From NCBI GenBank assembly GCA_963764805.1, contig CAVXUB010000005.1:248001-312000 (forward strand): a stretch of 64,000 nucleotides of DNA. The letters run 5' to 3'. Of this stretch, positions 28,791-37,242 are shown piece after piece (position 1 is the first letter of the stretch; every line of letters starts with the position of its first letter). Source of the stretch: CAVXUB01 sp963764805. GTDB lineage: Bacteria; Actinomycetota; Acidimicrobiia; Acidimicrobiales; Bog-793. The translations under genes were made by a program, and so were the position numbers. The notes beneath the pieces were generated by a model that did not search any database, was not told the origin of the DNA, and was given only the letters and a program-made list of their open reading frames with translations.

Positions 28791-30722
28791 CTAAGCCTGA
28801 GGCGCCGTCGAGACAGAGAGGGGGGCCACGGCAGGCGTCGGCTCCGGTGCGATCACACGGCGAGGCAGGCGCACGGGCTTGGCCGGCAGCGAGAACAGCG
28901 ACTCGATCACGAAGGCCCTCCGCAGCATCGTGAACGGCCACCAGGTGATCAGCCAGGGGATCCGGTGCACCAGCCGGTGCCGGAAGCAGAGCAGGATCAT
29001 GGCGGTGTAGGTCGGGATGTTGGAGACCACGTACGTGCCGACGATCGCCAGGATCACCGACCTCGACTTCGGTTGCATCACCGCCAGCGCCACGACCGAT
29101 GCCAGCACGCACGGCCGGGCGATCGAGGTCAGCCGCATCGTCAGCACACGGGTGGAGGTGAGCCAGATGCGGGGGCCGGCCATGCCGCTCGTGAAGGGCG
29201 AATGCCTGGCGTAGCACTGCGTTCCCGCCCGGTTCCAACGGATCCTCTGCTCTCGAAACTCAGGCAGCGTCGGAGGCACGTCCTCGTAGATCACGATCCG
29301 CGGGTCGATGGCGATCTTGTAGCCGAGGCGGGCCAGCTGGTACGTGAGATCGGAGTCCTCGCCGTTCATGCCGCTCACGAAGCCACCCATCGCCTGCGCC
29401 GGCTCGCGCCGGAAGGCGGTGTAGGTACCCGGGATGCAGATCACTGCGTCGACCCGGGCAAGGGCCTGGCGGGTGAACCCGTAAGCGACCAGGCACTCGA
29501 ACATCCGCATCTTGTGGAACCACGAGTGGCCGTCCTGGCGCGGGTAGGCCATGCTGCCCACCGAACCCACTGCGGGGTCCTTGAACCAGCAGGGCAACGG
29601 GATGAAGGCGTCCTCGTGGATGATGATGTCGGCGTCGATCCGCACGAGGATGCTCGCCTCGCAGTAGGACATGGCGGTGTTCAGCGCCATCGCCTTGCCG
29701 AGGTGCGGGCCGGGCACGACTATGCCGGTGGCCGCCTTGAAGTTGGCCATCTCGGCCCGCGCCAGGTCTCCCGTCCCGTCGGTCGAGCCGTCGTCGGCCA
29801 GCACCACCCTGACCGGCCCTCCGTAGCGAGCAGCGGCCCGGTCGATCGATCGAAGGGTGAGATGGATGCCGGCCGTCTCGTTGTAGGCGGGGATGATCAC
29901 CTCGATCGGGGGCCGATCGCTGATCAACTTGGGCAGCCCGCCGCTCGAGCCGACGAGGAACAGTCCGAGGAAGATCGCCAACCAGACGCAGGGGTAGGCG
30001 ACGTGGTCGGCCAGCGACACCCAGCCGGGCGAGGCGAAGGCGTGGACGACGGCGAGCGTGGCGAGCGCGAACCCGATCGAGCCGCACAGCACGAAGAACG
30101 CGACGAGACCGTCCGAGCTCCACCTCTGCCTCAGCAACGGCACCGCTGTCGGCCTCGGCAGCTCGAAGGAGGAGAAGATCACCCGCACCATGACGAAGGT
30201 TCCGACGAGGATGTTGACGATCACGCCGACGACGGTGCGGGGGCCGATCTGGGCTCCGGACGCGTTCCATGCGAGCAGCAGCACCGCGTCGATGGTCCCG
30301 CAGAGCAAGGGGATGGCGACGGCGTTGAAGGCGACCGTCAACCGCCTGCCGATCGGAGCCGTGATCACACAGGCAAAGAGGATGACGTCCTCCGCGGCGA
30401 GGATCGGTACGAGCGCGATCACTGACTCCGACCAGCTCCGCTTGTAGTCCGGCCGGTGCGTGATGCCGGTGGCGAGGTCGGCGACCAGCGAGCTGTAGAC
30501 GTGGGCGACCCTCGCCCGGACGGCGACGGTCAGCACCGCCGCGACGACCACGACGAAGTAGAAGAAGATCGTCCGCCGCGCCTTGACCTTGGTGGGCGGC
30601 GAGATCTTCACCACGCCGAGGCCGTCGCCCTTGTCCTCGTCGCCCCGCCGGAAGAAGGGAACGACGACCCACGCGACGAGCAGGACGATATCGAGGGCTA
30701 GAAGTACGATTCCACCGTTCAT
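28791..30722 (-). CDS. Membrane processive glycosyltransferase (GT2, cellulose/hyaluronan-synthase type)
   Basis: 643-residue inner-membrane enzyme. An N-terminal set of about six membrane helices (from residue 4 to about 270) precedes a cytosolic GT2 domain with IIPAYNET, the DDGST UDP-sugar site, the RIDADIII metal motif, a GEDSDLT general base segment and QRIRW, the product-binding QxxRW of processive synthases. Two or more helices follow. It probably polymerises and exports a polysaccharide. It is divergent from the lipoprotein gene, and the HlyD-like gene lies just beyond that, making an exopolysaccharide-type island. Confidence 0.9.
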   Translation of the reverse strand: MNGGIVLLALDIVLLVAWVVVPFFRRGDEDKGDGLGVVKISPPTKVKARRTIFFYFVVVVAAVLTVAVRARVAHVYSSLVADLATGITHRPDYKRSWSESVIALVPILAAEDVILFACVITAPIGRRLTVAFNAVAIPLLCGTIDAVLLLAWNASGAQIGPRTVVGVIVNILVGTFVMVRVIFSSFELPRPTAVPLLRQRWSSDGLVAFFVLCGSIGFALATLAVVHAFASPGWVSLADHVAYPCVWLAIFLGLFLVGSSGGLPKLISDRPPIEVIIPAYNETAGIHLTLRSIDRAAARYGGPVRVVLADDGSTDGTGDLARAEMANFKAATGIVVPGPHLGKAMALNTAMSYCEASILVRIDADIIIHEDAFIPLPCWFKDPAVGSVGSMAYPRQDGHSWFHKMRMFECLVAYGFTRQALARVDAVICIPGTYTAFRREPAQAMGGFVSGMNGEDSDLTYQLARLGYKIAIDPRIVIYEDVPPTLPEFREQRIRWNRAGTQCYARHSPFTSGMAGPRIWLTSTRVLTMRLTSIARPCVLASVVALAVMQPKSRSVILAIVGTYVVSNIPTYTAMILLCFRHRLVHRIPWLITWWPFTMLRRAFVIESLFSLPAKPVRLPRRVIAPEPTPAVAPLSVSTAPQA

Positions 30723-30754
30723 GGTCTACGTCCGAGTGAGGCGGTGAGAGAGGC

Positions 30755-31669
30755 GTGGGCCGAGGTGCGGGCGGGCTCATTATCCCGCGCAGCGGAGGGT
30801 CCCGCGGACGCCGACCGGCCACGGTGCTCGTGCTGCTTGCCGTCGCACTGGCCTGCCTCGTGGATGGCTGCGGAGGGACGACTGTGACCCCACCTGCGTC
30901 GACGGTGGTCAGCGCGCCCAAGCTCTCTGCCGACGGGCTCGTCTGGTTGATGACTCGCTCCGCTCTCGCCAAGGTCGTCGCCGACCCCGGGGTCGCCGCC
31001 GTCCTCGCCAAGGGACACGTCTACGAGTTGATGGGTCCGAACCAGAAGCCCGTTTCGGGAGTACCGGCGACGCTCGTCCAGTCGTTCACCAGCTACGCCG
31101 CACTGCAGACAGCTCTCGCCGGCGGCGGCCTCACCGCCGGAGTCACCGCCGTCCTCTACGACAGCGAGCACTGGTCCTTCACACCTCTCCACGAGCAGCA
31201 GGACTTCTCCGGAGCGATGCGTCAGGTCGCCCAGCTCGTCAATTCGCACGGACTCACGCTGATCGCCGCCCCGGCGCTGACTCTGACGACAGTGCTGGCG
31301 CCCGGCGCGAGGAGCGCATACGAGGGTTACCTGCAGGCGGGACTCGGCAAGGATGCCGCCCTCGCCGACATCGTCGACGTCCAGGCGCAGCGAGCCGAGC
31401 GCGACGCGGGCACGTACGCCGGCTTCGTTCGCGCCGCCGCAGCGCAGATCCGAGCGGCCAATCCTTCGGCGGTCGTCATCGCCGGGCTCTCGACTAACCC
31501 GACCGGCGCCCCCGTCACCGCCGACCAGTTGGTCGCCGCCATGCGGGCGGTCGCCGGGCAGGTCCAGGGCTTCTGGCTGAACATCCCGACGCCAGGACCG
31601 AAGTGCCCCAACTGCAACCCACCGAACCCGTCGATCGGGATCGAAGCTATCAACGCGGTCTACGGCTGA
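30755..31669 (+). CDS. Predicted lipoprotein, possible sugar-active partner of the glycosyltransferase
   Basis: 304 residues that I cannot place in a named family. The N-terminus is basic (RSGGSRGRRP), then a hydrophobic stretch (VLVLLAVALACLVDGC) with a Cys at about residue 39, giving an atypical lipobox with Asp at -2. The mature part begins with Thr/Pro, then alternates strands and helices in a way that suggests an alpha/beta barrel (YDSEHWSFTP, LIAAPALTL, AVVIAGLSTNP, FWLNIP). A CPNC pair is near the C-terminus. GTG start, only 32 nt from the divergent glycosyltransferase start. A secreted glycosidase-like role is inference. Confidence 0.7.
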   Translation: MGRGAGGLIIPRSGGSRGRRPATVLVLLAVALACLVDGCGGTTVTPPASTVVSAPKLSADGLVWLMTRSALAKVVADPGVAAVLAKGHVYELMGPNQKPVSGVPATLVQSFTSYAALQTALAGGGLTAGVTAVLYDSEHWSFTPLHEQQDFSGAMRQVAQLVNSHGLTLIAAPALTLTTVLAPGARSAYEGYLQAGLGKDAALADIVDVQAQRAERDAGTYAGFVRAAAAQIRAANPSAVVIAGLSTNPTGAPVTADQLVAAMRAVAGQVQGFWLNIPTPGPKCPNCNPPNPSIGIEAINAVYG

Positions 31670-31781
31670 CGGCCCGAATAGGCGGGAGGAACCGGTGGCC
31701 GGTGACGAGTGTCCCGGCGCCAGCGCCCGGGCTGCGTGACGACCCGGCGCTGCCATACGAATGCTCCCGATGCTCAGAGTT

Positions 31782-31795
31782 CTCATGTACATGAG
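31782..31795. promoter_or_regulatory. 14-bp perfect palindrome between convergent genes
   Basis: CTCATG-TA-CATGAG, a perfect palindrome 65 nt beyond the end of the HlyD-like gene and 112 nt beyond the lipoprotein stop. It resembles an operator, but no gene starts beside it. Confidence 0.3.
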
Positions 31796-31859
31796 TTGAC
31801 GCGAACAGCCGCCAGGTCCGCGACCACTAGCCGCAGACCTGGCAGCCGTCCAGCAAGAC

Positions 31860-33557
31860 TCAGCCGATCTTGACGTTCGCCGTCATGCCGTCCTTGACGG
31901 CAGCCGGCCAGCTGACACCGTTCGGCGCCGAGACGTAGACGTCGTAGTACACGGCGCCGCCGCTGTTGATCGGCTGCTCGCCGATCGAGGTGACGACGCC
32001 CTTGAGGGTCGAGCCACCGAGAGCGTTGATCGTCACCGTGGCCGCCTCACCGATGTGGATCGAGCTGATGTGCGCCTCAGGAACCTGGGCGACGGCCTCG
32101 GTGCCGACGTTGATCTCGATGAGCGGTGCGATGCCGGACGGCGTGACTGCGGTGGTGGCAGCCGAAGGGCTGGTAGACGAGCCGTTGGTGCCGCTGCTCC
32201 CGCCGTTGGTGCCGTTCGGGTTCGATCGCACCCCGCTGCCACCCGCGAGCTTCCCCTGCACCCCGTTGACGGCCACCACTTGGCCGGCATCGTCGGCGAA
32301 GAGGTCGTCGGATGCCATGGCAGCCTGGTCAGCGGCCAACTTCGTCTGGTCCTCGGTAACGGCGTCGCCGGCGAGACGGATGTCGTTCTCCAACGTCGGT
32401 GTCCCGCTCGCAGCGGCCTGCTTGGCGAGGTTCTCCTCGCTGGAGGTCAGCGATCCCAATTGCCCCGCCAGCCCGTCGGCGGCGTTGAGGGCTGCCTGGT
32501 CGCTGCTGATCTTCGCCTGGTCCTGCTGGATGACTCCGGCATCATGCGTCAGATCACGCTGCAGGGTGGCGCAGTGCTGGGTCGAGGCAGACGCCGTGCA
32601 GTCCGAGGTGTAGGCGTCCTGATCGGTGGTCTGCTGGTTCTGGGCGACCTGCAGGGCGGCGTCGGCGTTGTTGAGCACGTTGGTGGCGGCTGCGACGCGA
32701 GCGGCAGCCTGCTGCTGCTGCTGAACGGTCTGCTGGTTGGCCTTGTCGAGGATCTGCTGGGCCTGTGCGGCTTCGGTCTTGCCGGAAGCACCGAGCAGGG
32801 CGGCCAAGCCCTGGTTGTCGGAGGCGAGCTGGATCTCATCGGTGTTCACCTGCTGGGCGATGACGTGGTTGTCGATGGTCGCCAGCAGTTGCCCCGCCTG
32901 GACCCACTGCCCCGGCTGCACGTCGATGCTCGTGATCGTGCCTGTCGTCGGGAAGTTGAGGCCGACGATGGTGTCCGGGGCGATGGCGGCCGAGAAGTTG
33001 GTGGCCGAGGCAGCCGAGAGGAGGTTCGCCGTGATGACGGCGGCAGCCACCATGGCGGCGGCGACGAGCAGGCCGAGGACGACCCGCGTACGTGAGCGGA
33101 GGCCGCGGTAGGTCCAGTTGCCGGGACGGACGATGCGCTCCCCGAGCGCCGTCCGCCGCTCCCGCTGGGGCGCGTAGGCGTGCAAGCCGTCCCCCGCCGG
33201 GACCGCCGGGGTGGTGAACGGAGCGGCAGGAGACTGCGTCGGCGCCGGTGAAGCCTGAGTCGCCGGACGGGGCGGCCAGGTCAACGGCGGGCGGCGGGTT
33301 GACGCCGGGGAGGATGCGCGGTCGTGTGTGGCAGGTTCAGCGGTCGCGTTGGCGCCGCCGAGCATGCCGTCGATCAGCGAATCCACTCGGCGCTCGCGGT
33401 CGTACCCTCTCGGGGCAACCCGCGGTTGGCCGGTTGTCGAATAAGACGCCGGCCGGTAGCTCGTGTTGCCGTTGCCCGCGTCCGTGCTCGGAACCGGCGG
33501 GGCACCGTGCTTGTGATCGGATCTCCGGATGGCGTCTTCGCCCTGAGGCTCAGCCAT
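31860..33557 (-). CDS. HlyD-like membrane-fusion adaptor with disordered cytoplasmic N-terminus
   Basis: 565 residues. Residues 1-160 are Pro/Ala/Arg-rich and probably disordered. One membrane helix follows (VVLGLLVAAAMVAAAVITANLL), then a barrel-sandwich hybrid start (GTITSIDVQPGQWVQAGQLLATID), a long Gln/Ala-rich coiled-coil hairpin, the second half-motif (DDAGQVVAVNGVQGKLAGG), a Gly/Ser/Asn-rich linker and a C-terminal beta domain ending DGMTANVKIG. This is the plan of periplasmic adaptors in export systems. Start ATG has GGGAGGAGGG 6 nt upstream. Encoded with the glycosyltransferase, it may help polysaccharide export or tether the wall. No ABC transporter is adjacent. Confidence 0.85.
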   Translation of the reverse strand: MAEPQGEDAIRRSDHKHGAPPVPSTDAGNGNTSYRPASYSTTGQPRVAPRGYDRERRVDSLIDGMLGGANATAEPATHDRASSPASTRRPPLTWPPRPATQASPAPTQSPAAPFTTPAVPAGDGLHAYAPQRERRTALGERIVRPGNWTYRGLRSRTRVVLGLLVAAAMVAAAVITANLLSAASATNFSAAIAPDTIVGLNFPTTGTITSIDVQPGQWVQAGQLLATIDNHVIAQQVNTDEIQLASDNQGLAALLGASGKTEAAQAQQILDKANQQTVQQQQQAAARVAAATNVLNNADAALQVAQNQQTTDQDAYTSDCTASASTQHCATLQRDLTHDAGVIQQDQAKISSDQAALNAADGLAGQLGSLTSSEENLAKQAAASGTPTLENDIRLAGDAVTEDQTKLAADQAAMASDDLFADDAGQVVAVNGVQGKLAGGSGVRSNPNGTNGGSSGTNGSSTSPSAATTAVTPSGIAPLIEINVGTEAVAQVPEAHISSIHIGEAATVTINALGGSTLKGVVTSIGEQPINSGGAVYYDVYVSAPNGVSWPAAVKDGMTANVKIG

Positions 33558-33959
33558 GATTGCCCTCCTCCCGACCGGCCGTGCCGGCCGAGGTCGTGTG
33601 TCGCCTTGGTCTATTCGTGCCAGCTCACGATGCGAGCGGGCCTGGCCCTGACGTCCCTCCCCCAAAGGCACGACACGCACAAGCTTGTGCCCACTCGCCC
33701 CGGCCGGGTCGGACCGGGTCGGCGGCTACTCCCCAGCGTGTGCGAGCAGCGAAAGGGTACCGGACAGTGGACGACAATCACAAGCCCGGAGGAGCCTGTT
33801 TTCCGCCTGGGGACTGGGAAATCTGCCGGAACGCACTGTCCGTGGTTGTTTCATCACTAGTGGTGGTAGTCCCGCCGAATGCCATCTTGAACCGAACGCG
33901 CCGGCTTGCATCCAAACAGACAGATCGCCCTCCAGACAGCTCGAGCGGCGCTCCGGCTC
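33558..33959. other. Intergenic region between lysS and the HlyD-like gene
   Basis: 402 nt without a supported gene; both flanking genes are on the minus strand. It holds the HlyD-like ribosome binding site and the 14-bp palindrome at 33677-33690. I looked for c-di-GMP, cyclic-di-AMP and other riboswitch cores and found no convincing match. GC is a little lower than in the genes around. Confidence 0.5.
33677..33690. promoter_or_regulatory. 14-bp perfect palindrome upstream of the HlyD-like gene
   Basis: GCACAAG-CTTGTGC, centred about 126 nt before the HlyD-like ATG. A plausible repressor or activator site for the export gene; the protein is unknown. Confidence 0.4.
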
Positions 33960-35408
33960 TCAATGCGGCGGATCCGGACCCTCGTCGCCCTCGTCCATCA
34001 CCCGCTCCGGCGGCAGCGCCCTGAGCGCCGGGAAGAGCAGCACCTCGCGGATGTGCGAAGCGTCGGCGAGCAGCATCACCAGGCGGTCGATCCCGAGCCC
34101 GAGCCCCCCGGTCGGCGGCAGGCCGTGCTGCAGGGCGCGCAGGTACTCCCAGTCGACGAGCATCGCCTCCTCGTCGCCGGCGGCATGCCGCTCCGCCTGG
34201 GCCAGGAAACGCTCCCGCTGGTCGTCGGGGTCGATCAGCTCGGAGAAGGCGTTGCCGAGCTCCCGCCCCGCCACCACGGGCTCGAAACGCTCCACGAATC
34301 CCGGTCGTTCCCGATGCACCCGAGCCAGCGGCGACACCTCCTGCGGGTAATCGCAGACGAACACCGGGTCCCAGATGTTCGGCTCGGCGGTCTTCTCGTA
34401 GATCTCCATCAACACGTTGCCAGGCCCGTCTTGCGGCTCCACCGGCACGTCGAGCTCGGCGGCGACCTTGCGCAGTCGCTCGATCCCCATCTCGAGGGTC
34501 GCCTCCACCCCGGTGTGCTCGTAGACGACTTCCTCCATGGTGGCTCGCCGCCACGGCGCGGTCAGGTCGAGCGGGCGCCCCTGATAGGTGAGCCGGGTCG
34601 TGCCTCTCACCTCGTCGGCGATCGCGCTCACCAGCTCCTCGGTCAGCGACATCATGTCGGTGTAGTCGGCGTAGGCCTGGTAGAGCTCGAGCATCGTGAA
34701 CTCAGGGTTGTGGCGGGGCGAGGTGCCTTCGTTGCGGAAGGTGCGCCCGACCTCGTAGACCTTCTCGATCCCTCCCACCACCAACCGCTTGAGGTAGAGC
34801 TCGGTGGCGATGCGGAGGTAGACGTCGGCGTGCATGGCGTTGTAGTGCGTCACGAAGGGCTTGGCGGTGGCGCCACCGGCGATCGGGTGCAGGATCGGGG
34901 TCTCCACCTCCACGAACCCCTTGGCGTCGAGGCGCCGCCGCAACGAGGCGACGACGCGCGACCGCATCAGGAACAGCTCCCGTGACCCCTCGTTGGCCCA
35001 GAGGTCGACCTCCCGTTGCCGGTACCGCAGGTCCGGGTCGTTGATCCCGCGCCACTTGTCGCCGAACGAGCGCCGCGCCTCGGCCAGCAGCTGCCACGTG
35101 TGGACCTGCACCGAGAGCTCGCCGCGCTTGGTCCGCACGACCTCGCCTCGCACGCCGATCCAGTCGCCGAGCGACAGCCGCACGAGATCCGCGAAACCCT
35201 CCGTCAGCGCCTCGGTCGCGAAGAGCTGGATCGAGCCGGTCCAGTCGCGAAGCTCTGCGAAGGCGATCCGCCCCTGCGGTCGCGAGAGCATGACACGCCC
35301 CGCTACCGAGACGATCTGGCCCGAGCCCTCGCCCGGCGCCAGCTCCGGGTGCAGCGAAGCCACTTCCCCGCACCCGTGGGTCGTCTCGTAACGATAGGCA
35401 GTCACCAC
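33960..35408 (-). CDS. lysS: Lysyl-tRNA synthetase, class II
   Basis: About 482 residues. An N-terminal OB-fold anticodon domain (IVSVAGRVMLSRPQGRIAFAELRDWTGSIQLF) is followed by the class II core: motif 1 around KGFVEVETPILHPIAGGATAKPF, motif 2 VYEVGRTFRNEGTSPRHNPEFTMLE, motif 3 GGLGLGIDRLVMLL. It charges tRNA-Lys. The GTG at 35408 is chosen because it directly follows the coaX stop (TGA-G-GTG); a GTG at 35486 would overlap coaX by 77 nt. It ends the panC-panD-nadB-nadC-coaX-lysS run, as lysS follows coaX in Mycobacterium. Confidence 0.95.
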   Translation of the reverse strand: MVTAYRYETTHGCGEVASLHPELAPGEGSGQIVSVAGRVMLSRPQGRIAFAELRDWTGSIQLFATEALTEGFADLVRLSLGDWIGVRGEVVRTKRGELSVQVHTWQLLAEARRSFGDKWRGINDPDLRYRQREVDLWANEGSRELFLMRSRVVASLRRRLDAKGFVEVETPILHPIAGGATAKPFVTHYNAMHADVYLRIATELYLKRLVVGGIEKVYEVGRTFRNEGTSPRHNPEFTMLELYQAYADYTDMMSLTEELVSAIADEVRGTTRLTYQGRPLDLTAPWRRATMEEVVYEHTGVEATLEMGIERLRKVAAELDVPVEPQDGPGNVLMEIYEKTAEPNIWDPVFVCDYPQEVSPLARVHRERPGFVERFEPVVAGRELGNAFSELIDPDDQRERFLAQAERHAAGDEEAMLVDWEYLRALQHGLPPTGGLGLGIDRLVMLLADASHIREVLLFPALRALPPERVMDEGDEGPDPPH

Positions 35409-35409
35409 C

Positions 35410-36330
35410 TCAGGCCACCCCCGAAGGGCGCGGGGGGTGGGGGCTGTCGCGGCGAGGCTCACGGGGAGGGTCGCGGGGGGCGTCACGGGGAACGTTTCGC
35501 TCGTACACGAGGCGGAGCCCGTGCAGGGTCAGCCAAGGCTCGTGGTGCTCGATCGCCTCCGAGAGGGGGGCGATCACGCCGGCAAGACCGCCCGTCGCCA
35601 ACACGGTGCACTTGCCCAGCTCGTCCTCGATCCTCCGGCAGAGCCCGTCCACTAGCGCCACGTACCCGTAGATCGCCCCTGACTGGATCGACTCGACCGT
35701 CGACTTGCCGATCACGTGCCGCGGCTCCACCAGCTCCACCCGGCGGAGGGCCGCGGCGTGAGCGAACAGGGCATCCATCGAGATCTCGATGCCAGGGGTG
35801 ATGGCGCCGCCCATGTACTCGCCAGCCGCCGAGATGACGTCGAAGGTGGTGGCGGTCCCGAGGTCGACGACGATCGTCGGGCCCTCGTAGAGATCTATCG
35901 CTCCGACGGCGTTGGCGATGCGATCGGCGCCGACCTCCTTCGGGTTGTCGTAGAGGATCGGCATACCCGTCTTCACGCCGGGCTCGATCACCACCAGCGG
36001 CACGCGGAACCAGCGGTGCGCCATCTCCCGCATCGTCGCCGTCACTGAGGGGACCGACGACGACACCGCCAAACCGTCTATCCGCCGATCGCCCTCGTTG
36101 TCGCCGAAGCTCAGCCCCACGAGCGCCAGCAGGTTCGTGAGCAGCAGGGCGTGCTCATCGGCGGTGCGGTCGGCGATCGTGGCGATACGCCAGTGGTAAC
36201 GAAGCTCGGGCATGTCGCGCCCCGGCTTGCCGCCCGGCTGTGGCTCCTCGGCGGCGGAAGCTGGCCCGTCACGGTCGGCGAAGACACCGATCACGGTCTG
36301 GGTGTTGCCGACGTCGACGGCGATGAGCAC
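35410..36330 (-). CDS. coaX: Type III pantothenate kinase
   Basis: 306-residue ASKHA-fold kinase that phosphorylates pantothenate, the first committed step from pantothenate to CoA. The phosphate-1 motif is AVDVGNTQTVIGVF, then the pantothenate loop with GADRIAN, and VVDLGTATTFDVI. The last 30 residues are an Arg/Pro-rich tail not usual for CoaX. GTG start 3 nt after the nadC stop. Confidence 0.94.
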   Translation of the reverse strand: MLIAVDVGNTQTVIGVFADRDGPASAAEEPQPGGKPGRDMPELRYHWRIATIADRTADEHALLLTNLLALVGLSFGDNEGDRRIDGLAVSSSVPSVTATMREMAHRWFRVPLVVIEPGVKTGMPILYDNPKEVGADRIANAVGAIDLYEGPTIVVDLGTATTFDVISAAGEYMGGAITPGIEISMDALFAHAAALRRVELVEPRHVIGKSTVESIQSGAIYGYVALVDGLCRRIEDELGKCTVLATGGLAGVIAPLSEAIEHHEPWLTLHGLRLVYERNVPRDAPRDPPREPRRDSPHPPRPSGVA

Positions 36331-36333
36331 GGC

Positions 36334-37242
36334 CTAACGGTCTAGTGCATCGCCATCGGGGCCGAGGTTGCTGTCGAGGTCGACAGCGATGTCGAGGCCG
36401 ATGTCCAGGATCGGCGCCGAATGCGTCATCGCACCAACCGAGATCAGGTCGGCACCGGCCGCTGCATAGCCGGCGATGTTGGTCAGATCGATCCCCCCCG
36501 AGGCCTCGACGAGGACCTGGGTCGAGGCGTTCTGGCGCCGCACCAGCTCGACGGCAGCCTCGACCTCGGCGGGTGACATGTTGTCGCACATCACGATCGT
36601 GGCGCCGGCCGCCACCGCCTCCCCGACCTGGTCCAGGCGGTCGCACTCGACCTCGACCATCCTGCCGGGCCAGCGGCGACGTGCCGTACGGACCGCCTCA
36701 CTGATCGAGATCCCTGCCAGATGGTTGTCCTTGACAAGCACTCCTTCGGACAGGTTGCCGCGGTGGTTGACCGCTCCGCCGGCACGGACTGCGGCCTTCT
36801 CCAACGCCCGCAGTCCCGGCGTCGTCTTGCGGGTGTCCCAGACCCTGGCGTCCGGATGGCCCTTGCGCGCCTCCTCGACGTGGCGGCTGGTCGACGTCGC
36901 CACTCCCGAGAGGTGGCAGAGGAAGTTGAGCGCGGTGCGCTCTGCCGTGAGGATCGATCGGAGGCGGCCCTCCACGACACCGATCACTTCTCCGGGCGCC
37001 AGGAGGTGACCGTCGGAGAGCCGCCAGTCAAGCGTGAGGCTGGCGTCGACCTCCGCAAGGGTCTGGACGACGCAGGCCGAGCCGGCCAGCACGCCCCGAT
37101 CCCGCGCCACGAAGGCGGCAGAGGCCCGCTGCTCCTCGGGCACCAGCGAGGCCGTGATGTCGCCGGCCGGCAGGAGGTCCTCATCGAGAGCCATGCGCAC
37201 CGCCGTTCGCACCGCGGTCATCGGCGGGTCGAAGTCGCTCAT
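36334..37242 (-). CDS. nadC: Nicotinate-nucleotide pyrophosphorylase (quinolinate PRTase)
   Basis: 302-residue quinolinate phosphoribosyltransferase making nicotinate mononucleotide. Hallmarks: LNFLCHLSGVAT, DTRKTTPGLRALEKAAVRAGGAVNHR, LVKDNHLA, VECDRLDQV and VLVEASGGI. The start ATG overlaps the nadB stop (ATGA). With nadB it forms two thirds of de novo NAD synthesis; nadA is not in the window. Confidence 0.96.
   Translation of the reverse strand: MSDFDPPMTAVRTAVRMALDEDLLPAGDITASLVPEEQRASAAFVARDRGVLAGSACVVQTLAEVDASLTLDWRLSDGHLLAPGEVIGVVEGRLRSILTAERTALNFLCHLSGVATSTSRHVEEARKGHPDARVWDTRKTTPGLRALEKAAVRAGGAVNHRGNLSEGVLVKDNHLAGISISEAVRTARRRWPGRMVEVECDRLDQVGEAVAAGATIVMCDNMSPAEVEAAVELVRRQNASTQVLVEASGGIDLTNIAGYAAAGADLISVGAMTHSAPILDIGLDIAVDLDSNLGPDGDALDR

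Noticed and set aside
33558..33959. Possible c-di-GMP riboswitch before the HlyD-like gene
   Set aside because: Short resemblance only; the conserved GEMM core and pairing were not found.
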